Positions 22,701-32,500 of a stretch of 64,000 nt of DNA are shown here, piece after piece; within the stretch, counting starts at the first letter, position 1; each line of letters opens with the position of its first letter. The notes beneath the pieces were generated by a model. That model searched no databases. It saw only the letters and a list, made by a program, of their open reading frames with translations, and was not told the origin of the DNA. Source of the DNA: Asterochloris sp. CNOR1 (lineage: Eukaryota; Chlorophyta; Trebouxiophyceae; Trebouxiales; Trebouxiaceae); contig OZ017754.1 in the NCBI GenBank assembly GCA_963969365.1, positions 1,922,001-1,986,000 of the forward strand, written 5' to 3'. Made by a program: the position numbers and the translations under genes.

Positions 22701-23580
22701 AGGCAGGGCGATAGTGGTGGCAGACTGCTCTGCATATGGCACCTGGGCTGCCTGCATGCAGCTGCCGACGTGCTTGACTGCTCTGTGTCATTGCTGCTGA
22801 CTGTACTGGCTTCCAGCAGCTGCTGCACTCGTCTGCACACAGCTGCCAGAGTGATTCAGCAACCCCCTTGTTGCAGCTGTCTGTCTGGCATATGAGCAGC
22901 TGCTGGACCTGCAGCACATGGTGCTCTGTCCAACACATTCTCCCCAAAGCAGCCACCTGCCACCAAGCCCCTTGTCCCCTGCAGCATGAGCCTGTGAGCA
23001 CTATCTCGTTCCCTGGGGGCGTCATGACTGTCCTGCTCTTGCCTGAGCTTGAACTGCTCCTGAGCTGCCTGCCACCTGCAGGCCTGAAGCACCACAATCC
23101 CCCAGGCTTCGACCTTTAGCAGCCGTGCATCCCATGCAGGTGTGGAGCAGCCCTGCTCGCTTCCTGGAGGCCTTCATGACTGTCCTCCTCTTCCTCATGG
23201 TGGAGGTCAACGCCTTCTTCCTCAAGTTCATCCTGTGGGTGCCCCCGCTCAACCCTCTCAACACCCTGCGCCTCCTGATTTGGTTCGGCCTGGCGCTGCC
23301 AGCCACAAAGGAATACTATGCTTTCATTGAGGGGGCAGACCGCAATGTGATGAAGCTGGGCGCCTTTGCCTGGCTGGCTGCGGCGCTGGCCTTTGTGGAG
23401 ACCATGATTGCCATTAAGTTTGGGCGGGGCATGTTTCCCAAGCCATGGCCCATGCTGACCCTTCAGATATGGGCCGTAGTCTTGACTGTGCTGGGCTCCC
23501 TGTTCACTGCGTGGTCAGTCAAGTTCTACCTCATTGACAAACGCCATCTTAAGGGGCGCACTGGGCACAAGCAAGAGTGA
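19711..23580 (+). CDS. PSS1: Phosphatidylserine synthase, base-exchange type
   Basis: ER-membrane enzyme exchanging the head group of existing phospholipids for L-serine to give phosphatidylserine (PSS1/PSS2 family, not the CDP-DAG type). Seven exons join in phase to 424 codons plus stop: 19711-19807, 19988-20119, 20532-20680, 21451-21599, 22101-22302, 22588-22692, 23140-23580. Plant PSS landmarks appear in order: [14 protein letters not shown] at the N-terminus, [60 protein letters not shown] (core motif), [14 protein letters not shown], and a last exon with several membrane segments ([19 protein letters not shown]) ending [12 protein letters not shown]. The start is the first ATG after an in-frame stop. 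The minus-strand frame over exon 2 is a shadow. Convergent with the unknown gene at 24.1 kb. Confidence 0.93.
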
Positions 23581-23687
23581 TGACTGCCTCCCTGATAAGA
23601 CCTTTCACTGCTTGGACCCTGAATTTGCAAATGTGTCTAGAGTCGCGCGAGCCTTACTGACCTCAGTGATGGTGCTCACAGTGTGCC

Positions 23688-23693
23688 AATAAA
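23688..23693 (+). terminator. Candidate polyadenylation signal
   Basis: AATAAA 108 nt after the phosphatidylserine synthase stop codon. Position and sequence fit a canonical signal; no cleavage-site data. TGTAA, the usual signal of some green algae, was not seen here. Confidence 0.35.
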
Positions 23694-24112
23694 ACAACAA
23701 CAATGATGACAATAAGAGGCAAGAAGCAAGTGAATCCACCGCTGTGTTCTGAGAGCCTTATGAGACTGTACAGCCGAGGTCTTGCACAATCTCCCTCCAG
23801 ATTTCCCAGTGAATTCAGATAAAAGCATTGGTAGAGTACGATGACACCTCAGTGCATCACCTGCCCTCATGAACGCTTTCAAGCGCCTACTCATGTCCAC
23901 CACTCTGGGGTGGCAGGAGCCAGCCAACACGAAATGCTGTGTTTACTACAGAATTCTAGAGGATCAGGGTGACCATTCTACAAAACGCAGGAGTGTCAGT
24001 GCCAGATGCATGTAGACTGAAAGCACCAGCACCTGAATGGCAGCTAATCAGCTGCCTCAAGCTAGTGGGGCAGCACTCACGTTTGGAAGCCCCTGCTCAG
24101 TAACAGGACTCT
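23694..24112. other. Intergenic, nothing recognised
   Basis: About 420 bp between the PSS 3' end and the convergent unknown gene. It is somewhat A-rich near 23695-23730 (CAACAACAATGATGACAATA). No open frame with protein-like composition was convincing. Confidence 0.4.
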
Positions 24113-24485
24113 TATCTTTGACAAACAGCTTGCAGTTGGCAACACACCTTCAGAGCCCGAGGCGCCCAAACATTGGCTGGAGAAAAGACGACTTGCACCT
24201 CCAGGTCGCAATCAACTGTCCAAGTGACTGGAAGGAAGATGATGTCGTGCTCCAGGAACCTCAGGCACTTTGCCAACTGTACCTTGCGCAGCTCACAGGG
24301 ACAGTGGAAGCTGACAGCTTCTCATTCTCGTCATGTCCAATAAGGAGCTTTCCATCGCAGGAGAACAAGTGCATGGCTGTGGCCTCTGCAAGCGCAAGCC
24401 TCAGGGCCTGCAGGCGATCCAGGTGTGGCCTGTTGGGCTGGCACACCCATACAACAACAGCACAGAATGCCCAGGAGGCAGCCAT
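24113..24485 (-). CDS. Small unknown protein
   Basis: Not recognised. The minus strand has two protein-like pieces. From ATG 24485: a hydrophobic start (MAASWAFCAVVVWVCQP) followed by a helical stretch (LDRLQALRLALAEATAMHLF). In another frame from about 24320 to the TAA at 24113-24115: LRKVQLAKCLRFLEHDIIFL, then VTWTVDCDLEVQVVFSPANV (a beta-rich segment). The frame change between them (about 24305-24370) would need a very short intron, an upstream alternative exon, or a sequencing error; I cannot choose. The frame of the first piece is open upstream to 24536, so an earlier exon is possible. The long plus-strand frame (194 codons) over the same bases is judged a shadow. Divergent from SAM synthetase. 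Confidence 0.4.
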
Positions 24486-24540
24486 GTCAGAGTCTTTCAA
24501 GGCAGAATTGAAGCTCAGCCTCCGCTCTGCTGGCAATCTT

Positions 24541-24983
24541 ACCCTCTACCAAGGCAACCTCCTCACAAGTGGTGAAAAATCATCTGAATTGCTGGCAGTG
24601 CACCAGCACATCTGCAGCTAGCTGAGATGCCTCATAGAAAGGCTGGGCTTGCACGGGTGCATGCCTTGCGTTGCCATAGCGGCACGGCAGGCTTTGCCAG
24701 CACCATCAGTCCTACATGTGCCGGTCGCCTGGGCAGGTGGCCTGAGATTTGGAAGAGCAAGCAAGTGGCAAACTGCAATGGATGGCACATTCATTTGGTT
24801 GATGAAGCAGTTGTTGGCGAGCAGAATGCTTCAAGACTTGGAGCACATGCATGTGGCGGTTGTGATCTGGCCAGGACATAACTTGGACGTTTCCACTCCA
24901 ATAATTGACCTAAACGGTTTCAGAACGTGGCTTGGCGGCCGTTCAACTGTAAGTGTGAGCACTCTTAGACTGGCAGATCAACC
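24541..24983. promoter_or_regulatory. Upstream region of SAM synthetase
   Basis: About 440 bp divergent spacer. It may hold the SAM synthetase 5' UTR and upstream exons of the minus-strand gene. Both strands have short open frames, none recognised. No promoter element identified. Confidence 0.35.
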
Positions 24984-27900
24984 ATGACGCAGGATACCTT
25001 CCTCTTCACCTCAGAGTCAGTAAACGAGGGGCACCCAGACAAGCTCTGCGACCAGGTGCGAGCGGAGGGATGATCTGTGGGAGCATGGATGGTGCAGCAT
25101 CATTTGTCTGAGCTCTTCTGAAGCCCCTGCACATGCTGTGCAGGTGTCAGATGCAGTGCTTGATGCATGCCTGGCGCAGGACCCCGACTCAAAGGTCAGC
25201 TGGCGCAGGTCTGCATGTGGCCTGATCTCCAGGGATCAACACCTTTGTCTGTAGCCTGCTCAATGTTGTCACCTAGTATGGCGACCAGGGGGTCTGCATG
25301 TAACCGCTGCGGCAGCTGAGGGTTACAGCGCCTCACACCACTGCTGGCCATGATGTTGGCCTTCATGTTTGCAGCTGCAGCCTCAGCCTGTGGACTGGTG
25401 TGGACTTGATGCCTTCGTGCTGGGCATCTTACACTGCTCTCAAGCCTGGGCAGCCCCTCTTTCGCATGGCTCAGTGCCTGACGAGCTCCTCTCACAGGCA
25501 TGCAGGGCCAGATCCTCTGTTCTGCAGGTGGCCTGCAGGAGTGCCATTAAGACTTGCATGCCTTCTCTTCATGGGGAGCATCCTACAAAAGGGAGTTGTG
25601 GTGCTGCTGCAGGTGGCCTGCGAAAGTGCCACCAAGACAGGCATGGTGATGATTTTTGGCGAGATCACCACGAAGGCCAAGGTAGACTACGAGAAGGTGA
25701 GAGGGAGAAGAGAGACACTGCCAAAAGGGATGCTGCTAGAGGGCCCCGTCCTCATGGGATCCTGCCTGCAGAGGGTGATGAGCCTCTTCCTGGGCTGGTA
25801 CCAAGCTGTGCGCTGAAGGGCTTCTACAAATGGCCTGCAGGTGGTGCGGGACACTGTGCGGGACATTGGGTTTACCAGCGCAGATGTCGGCATTGACTGT
25901 GACAAGATGAATGTGATGGTTCACATCGAGGAGCAGAGTCCCGACATTGGGCAGGGCGTGCACGGCATGGGCACCAAGACCCTGGAGGAGCTTGGTGAGT
26001 GCTGCCGACTGGCAGCACTTTGTGGCAGTGCAGCAGTGTTCCCATTGTCACGGTAGCTGCCTGCCTGGTCATTGTGGAGAGCAGATGTGCCTGCCCGCTG
26101 CTGTGGCTTGCAGCCTCTAAGTGAGGCACTTCATGGTGGAGGAGCTGGATGAATGATGGGTATGTGTCGCCTTTGGCTGCCTGCTGCTTGGGAGGGGAGG
26201 CACATTGTGCATGGCCATTGCAATGGCAGGTGGACATACAGGGTCAGCGGCAAATGTGCTGACATCTGATAAGAGGGGTTAATTTGTGGGTGGAGTCAGT
26301 CGGAGCCAAGACGCATGCAGAAGTTTGGCGATGCACTTTTGCGACTGGTTACTTGTAAGAGGGGTTTCCAGTTTTGGCAGACAGATTCTGCTGATGCTGG
26401 GCTCTGCCATAGTTCAGATCTCTGGTTGCTCAGCAAGACTGGACTCTTGACAAGGTGGCCCATCCGTCTGGGGTTTGATTTGGCTGGTCGGCTTGCTTGC
26501 CCACAGACGCCAGGGGCACGCTGCATCCCTCATGGTGGACCACAAGGGTTCTGATGCCTCCCCTCTCCTCTGCAGGTGCTGGCGACCAGGGCCATATGTT
26601 TGGGTACGCCACTGACGAGACTCCTGAGCTGATGCCCCTGACCCACATGCTGGCCACCCAGATTGGCAAGAGACTGACAGACGTGCGCAAGGATGGGACT
26701 CTCGGGTGGCTGCGCCCTGATGGCAAGACACAGGTGTGTGATTGCTTGTGTCACTTGCCTGGGAGCAGCGATAGGGGGTGAGGTGGACACAAGGGCAGCC
26801 TGCACAGAGGCAAGGCCCATGGTGAAGGTGGTGCTTGCTGCAAAATCAGGACTGTGTTGACTGCGCTCCAGCGCAGGACCCGTATCATCCTTTGCTTAGC
26901 TCTTGTTCGGAGTCAGGAGTGAGGGCAGGCTTGTTGGCAGCCTGCAGAGAGGCAAGGTCACCATCTTGATGCCTTTTGAGGTGTTCTTTACTGCTTTGAA
27001 CCATTGGCAGGCACCTCTGGGAGGGTTGCTGAGACATAAATTTGACACTTGCTGGCAGCAGCGGGGCAGCATTCACCTCAGCCAGTGCTGGACATGCCAC
27101 TGCCCGCAGCGGCAGCAATCTTTTTTACAAAGCTTGTTGGCCAAGCTGGAGCCTTGCTCCCCATGAGCCCACTCACGAGTGCCTGCCTGCCCTGCAGGTG
27201 ACTGTGGAGTACAAGAACGAGAGCGGTGCCATGGTGCCCCTGCGTGTGCACACCATCCTGATCTCCACCCAGCACGCCCCAGGTGCGTGGGGAGAGCCCT
27301 TCACATGGTTTGCCAGTGGGAGGCAGGCTGCAGAGGCAGGCCCCCTGTGCGCATGCATGCAGCTGATGTTGCAGGTGCAGACCTGCCTTGTCCAAAGTAG
27401 TCAGGGGCTGTGCTTGGAGCAGCAGGTGCTGTCCCCTGCTGCAAAGGCTGCAGAGCATGACTGCCCCTGCTAGATGCTTGCTCGCTGTGCTGGCGGCTAC
27501 CCTCACAGGTGCATTGCACTGCTCGCCCTGCTGTTGCAGGGCTTGTGACACGTCTCACACAATTGACCGTCTCTCTGATTTCGCGTGGCCCTTGCCCCTG
27601 CAGATGTGACCAATGACAAAATCCACAAGGACCTGATGGAGCATGTCATTAAGCCTGTGGTACCTGAGAAATACCTGGATGACAACACCATCTTCCACCT
27701 CAACCCCTCCGGCAGGTGAGTACTGTCAGCTTGAAGCCGCAATCCAGATCGTATACGGGGTTGTCTGGCACATGCACCTGCATGCAAGCCCAGAAGCCTC
27801 ACTGTCAAGCATGGGACGCTGGGCGTTGCAAAGCCCACCTGCCTGCCAACCGAAAGGCTGCAGCAAGGCAGAGGTGCAATATTGAGGCAAAGTCCTGATA

Positions 27901-28997
27901 AAAACAGGATGCACTGCTGTTGCGGCAACAGTCTGGGTCAGGTACCAGCCGACGGCTGAGGGCAATTCACCTGTAAGCCCCTGAATTTCCTCACCCTCCC
28001 TTGTAGATTTGTGATTGGCGGTCCCCATGGTGACGCTGGCCTGACTGGGCGCAAGATCATCATCGACACTTATGGCGGGTGGGGAGCACATGGTGGCGGC
28101 GCCTTCTCCGGCAAGGACCCCAGCAAGGTGGACCGCTCAGGTAAGCACCTCAGAAGCATTTCTGGGGCGTGCAACATGAACAAGTCAAGTTTTTTCCTTG
28201 AGGGCCAGCACAACGGCAATGTGTGCGGAATTATTTGCAGTCTGCTCATGCAGAGCTTCTGGTTGATGCGTACAGCGCTGCTGTGAAGGCTATTGGTGTG
28301 CTTCACATCCTGCTTGACATGCTGTCTGCAGGTGCAGCCAAAGTGATGCTGGCCTTGGCTAACACTCACCATTGTCAGCTTAACCTTCAAAGTTCTGTGC
28401 AGGCGCCTACATTGCCCGCCAGGCAGCCAAGTCAGTGGTGGCAGCTGGCCTCGCACGACGCTGCCTCGTGCAGATCTCATATGCCATTGGTGTGGCTCAG
28501 CCGCTGTCGGTGCATGTGGACACCTATGGCACAGGCACCAAGCCCGACAAGAATATTTTAGCGCTGGTACTGAAGAACTTTGACTTCAGGCCAGGTGAGA
28601 CACGCCAAACACCTTTGCGCACAGCGTATGAGGGCCTGTGTTTGTGGGCGCGAGCTTAGTGCGTTGACTTCTTCATGGTCTGCATGGCACCCCGACATCT
28701 TGTGCGGTCAGCCACGCTGCAACACAATTGCTGCATGTGGGGACCAGCTGTGCTGCTGCAAGTAGGTGCACCCTGGCTCAACCTGTCCATCATGAAGCAG
28801 GACCTCAGCAGCAGAGCAAAAGCTTTCTTGAGGGCATACTGAAGTCGCACTTGAGACACAATTTCGATGCAGGACTCATCTCGCGCGACTTGGACTTGAT
28901 GCGCGGTGGCAAGCGCTTCATCAAGACGGCCTGCTACGGCCACTTTGGGCGTGATGACCCCGATTTCACCTGGGAGACAGTCAAGAAGTTGGAGTAG
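24984..28997 (+). CDS. SAMS: S-adenosylmethionine synthetase
   Basis: Methionine adenosyltransferase: ATP + L-methionine to S-adenosylmethionine, phosphate and pyrophosphate; cytosolic in most algae. Ten exons join in phase to 388 aa, the normal family length: 24984-25055, 25144-25194, 25613-25696, 25841-25994, 26576-26733, 27198-27282, 27604-27715, 28007-28140, 28403-28594, 28873-28997. The N-terminal [18 protein letters not shown] has the catalytic His and Asp. [15 protein letters not shown] binds substrate. [15 protein letters not shown] is the family hexapeptide region. [16 protein letters not shown] is the P-loop-like ATP/phosphate motif. The C-terminus is [16 protein letters not shown]. 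Start is the ATG in the context ACCATGACG. All key residues seen are intact. A degenerate copy of exon 3 sits just upstream in intron 2. Confidence 0.97.
25524..25575 (+). repeat. Degenerate copy of SAM synthetase exon 3 start
   Basis: CTGCAGGTGGCCTGCAGGAG at 25524 repeats the acceptor and start of exon 3 (CTGCAGGTGGCCTGCGAAAG at 25607), and similarity continues through GTGCCAYYAAGAC and GGCATG/TGCATG. The copy lies 83 bp upstream and then diverges. Confidence 0.75.
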
Positions 28998-29554
28998 CAG
29001 GCACCCTCCACCCAGCTGGAGGGCTGCCCAGCCAGCGCAGTGCCCCTTGCCTGCAGAAAGTATCGCAGAGATCAAGCAAGGGCAGGTGCATGGCTATGCT
29101 TGAGGGGGCCAGCCCATTGCCCCTCAGTGAAAGTCTCGATTGCCTGACACACAGTCCAGTCCAGAACTCCCAGCGGTCTTCCAGTTTTCATGCTCCTGTT
29201 ACTGAGAGTTCTAGTCACGGCACTTGCCTCTCCCTACACGTTATGTCTTAGCCCCCCCCCAGACAGCAGTGATCAACAGACATGACGCTTTGAAGGAGTG
29301 GGGTCCTGCAGCAGGGCCCAGCCAATTTGCATGCTGGGATACCGCCCAGCGCTGCTCGACATTTCATGAATGCGCTGCACTGTGTTCCCGCAGCTCTGGT
29401 CGGGCATGCGCATCAGTGCCACCTCTCCGGACAGCAAGGGCCCAGCATTATATGAAAGCTGGGGTCTCGCCCTGAGCTGTCCCGACTTGGCAACAGCATT
29501 TCTTTGAACTGTGTCTGTAACACCTGATAGCCCAATTCTGTCAGTGTCCAATGG
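28998..29554. other. Convergent intergenic region
   Basis: 557 bp between SAM synthetase (+) and the GH5 gene (-) stop codons. It contains a 10-C run at 29252 and TGTAA at 29516-29520. No coding frame convinced me. Confidence 0.5.
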
Positions 29555-32500
29555 CTAGCACACTGTTGCAATGACTGCCATGAGAGATGCCAGGGCTGAA
29601 ACGCTGAGCACAGCTGCACTTGCTGCACTGCTTGTGGTGGAGCTCTTCGTGCTGGTGGAATTGCTGCTACTGCCAGTGCCGGCGCTGCCAGCACTGGTGG
29701 TGCCATTGTTGCTGACCACAGTGGTGGCGCCTGCAGGAATAACAGGAAAGTGGTAAGCTATGAGACGGTGCATACCGTGTCCATGCAGCCCCCAGGTGCT
29801 ACACAACAAGCCAGGTGCAACAGGATACTGGCAGCTGCACATCAAGGGTACAAGTCTGCCCACACTCCGGTACCCATGTATCTCCAAGGTGCCCAGCTTG
29901 CAGTGGCTGCACGCATGACCAGGGGTCATGACCCGGGAGCTTACTTGTGGTGAAATCTGGCAGATACCAGGGCACTAGCCCCAAGCCTGTGGGGTATGTG
30001 GTTGTGTTGCCCACAAGGAAGCCTATCTTTGCCCAGTCCATGTTTGCCCAATCTGAGGACACCAGCCCACCGCTGCAGGCAAGAAGGGGTGCAGGTGAGT
30101 GCTTGCGTGCATTTGGTGGTGAGCAGGGCAAAAGGCATGGCAGCATGTCATCCTTCTCCCTTGGTTGGTAGATATAGGGGGCATCCGGCATACGCTTGAG
30201 TGGCAGGTGCCAAGGCAGCACATCTGCACCCAGCCTGCAAGCTCAGTGGTGCTGTCCCACTCTGTGCCCGACTGTACAAGTGGCCTACTTGCCTGCCAAA
30301 GGTGGAGTCTGCATCTGCATCCCATGCCCATTGGAAGAAAGACGTGATGGGGTTGTGCACGCCATCATTGGCAGCACCCTCATCGTTCATGTACAGGGCC
30401 AGACTGGCTCCAAATGCCTGGTCACCCTGCAGGCCAGCACAGACATGATGGCATGCTGCAGGAGGCATGGCAGCGTGCACAGCAACGCGTGGCCAACCTG
30501 CAGGCCATCACAGTGTAGCACTTCTGATGGCATGCTGCAGGAGTTGAAAAGTTTTGCAGCTTGCACTTTGGTGCTTGATCAGCCTGCAGGCCAGCACAGA
30601 CGCACAGCGCTGATGGGATGCTGCATCAGGCATGCAGGGTCTGGCCACTTTCACGACATCCCTTGTGTCAGCCTGCAGGACAGGAGAGTCAACCTGTCAC
30701 ATCAGGCAACTGCAGGTAAAGGTGCAGTGCTGTAAGCTTGCTAGAGAGGGGCCTGGACGGCCTGCAGGATGAATGTTGGACATCTCATTGCATGCTGTGG
30801 GAGGTGCCGGGGCCAAGGGCTAGCAACCTGGCCACCACTGGCTCTGTGCACAGGGTTGCTGTCCCCTCACATGGCAATTGCCATGAGTGGCACCCAAAAT
30901 GAATGGCCACACTTGCAGGACTCACCGCCTCGCCAAGGTTGAGGTTGAACTCCCCAATGACAATGGCAAACTGGTGGCAGGAGCCGCTGCCACAGTAGCC
31001 CTTCTTGTTGTATGCGCCAAATGAGCGGGACATTCTGCGGCAGGGACGGAGCAGCATGAACAGGTGAGCCAGCGGGTGGGGGCAGAACAGAGCTGCATGA
31101 GCAGACAGCAGACTGGACCACGCCGCCTGACTGGTCCGGCGAGTCACCCTTGCAGCTTGGCTGCTGCTGCTCCATGCCATACTCCACCGCATCTGGACTT
31201 GTGCTCACCGTGTGTACAGGGCAGCGCCGGAATATGCGTATGTGGCCTCTGCAAAGCACAGCAGGATGAAACATGGGAGGGGGCACCTTATCAAGCGGGG
31301 AGATATGCCCAGCCACAGCATCCAGCTGCGACCACTGCCCCATATTGAAGCTGACAGACAGCAGCCACATGCTGTGCAGCACCCTGATGATCCAGAACAT
31401 CCGACAGCACCCACATCAGCTCATGCCTGCTGATCCACACAATGTCAAGGACTCCACTTTGCCATGGAGCATTGAGATTCGCAAAGTTGTGCCAATTCAG
31501 GCAGCCTGCATGACTTGCAGCGGCCTTGCGGTCTGCAGGAGCTCACGTGTGACGCTGGGCCCATACAGGTGGGGGGCCAGCACAACCTGCTGCAGGTAGG
31601 GCTTGGCCAGGAGGGCGTTGAAAAACAAGATGGGGGTGGAGTAGCCTGAGGGCAGGCCCGAGTCTGTGGCAAAGCCATCGCCATAGTTGGCAAAAATGGG
31701 GGAGCCCACCTGCCCTGCAAGCAGCAGGCTTCTGTGGGTCAGGGGTCTGGTGAGCAGCACGCCGCATGCGCCCCCACCTACACAGGGCCTGTCAGGGGCA
31801 AGGCACATGGGCAGTCTGGCAGGGCAGAAGCCAAGCATGCATCCTATGGAGGCCTGTGCCCTGCACCAGGCACGGGAACGCAGCACTGCTGACATCGCCA
31901 TTGGCATGAGCATGACGTGGCACATGAACATACACACAGATGCGTTTCAAATGCAGACGCCTGCATGATGCAGGCAGACAGGGGTGACCAGGTGTGCCCT
32001 GCACCAGGAAGAGGTTCCATAGGGCATAGCAGCTCAAAGGGGCTCTGGATGCACACAACAAGAAGCGGACACCAGAGGAGGCAGGAGCGCCAAGGCTGAG
32101 GCACAGGGCAGTACAGACAGGGGTGGGTACCTGTGCCCTGTACTAGGAAGAGGCATGAATTGCACATTGGGTACATGGCGTCCATTGCGCTCAAGTAGTA
32201 GCTGGAGACAGGGTCAGGCAGGTCGCTGCTGGAGTCCCACAGACCGTTGTATGCATCTGCAGGGGCACAAACAGCTGCTGTGAGGCACCTGTGGGGCACT
32301 TGAGGTGGCATCTGGACACTGCAGAGACTGCAGGCTGCACGCTGCAGCTGTGAGGCAGCTGTGGGGCACCGTATCAGGCGCTTGACTGCTGATTGCCGGG
32401 GTGCACACAGCAGCTGTGCAGGCACTGCATGCACTTGGGAGGGCCTTGGAGCACTGCAAAGTGCGCGGCGGCTTTCAAGCGGTTAAGGCTGAGCCTGAGC

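Noticed and set aside
7784-23580. Operon-like lipid gene cluster
   Set aside because: Alternating strands and separate promoters; nuclear eukaryotic layout.
24037-24621. 194-codon plus-strand open frame
   Set aside because: The minus strand has better protein-like segments ending in a defined stop. The plus product has no recognisable pattern.
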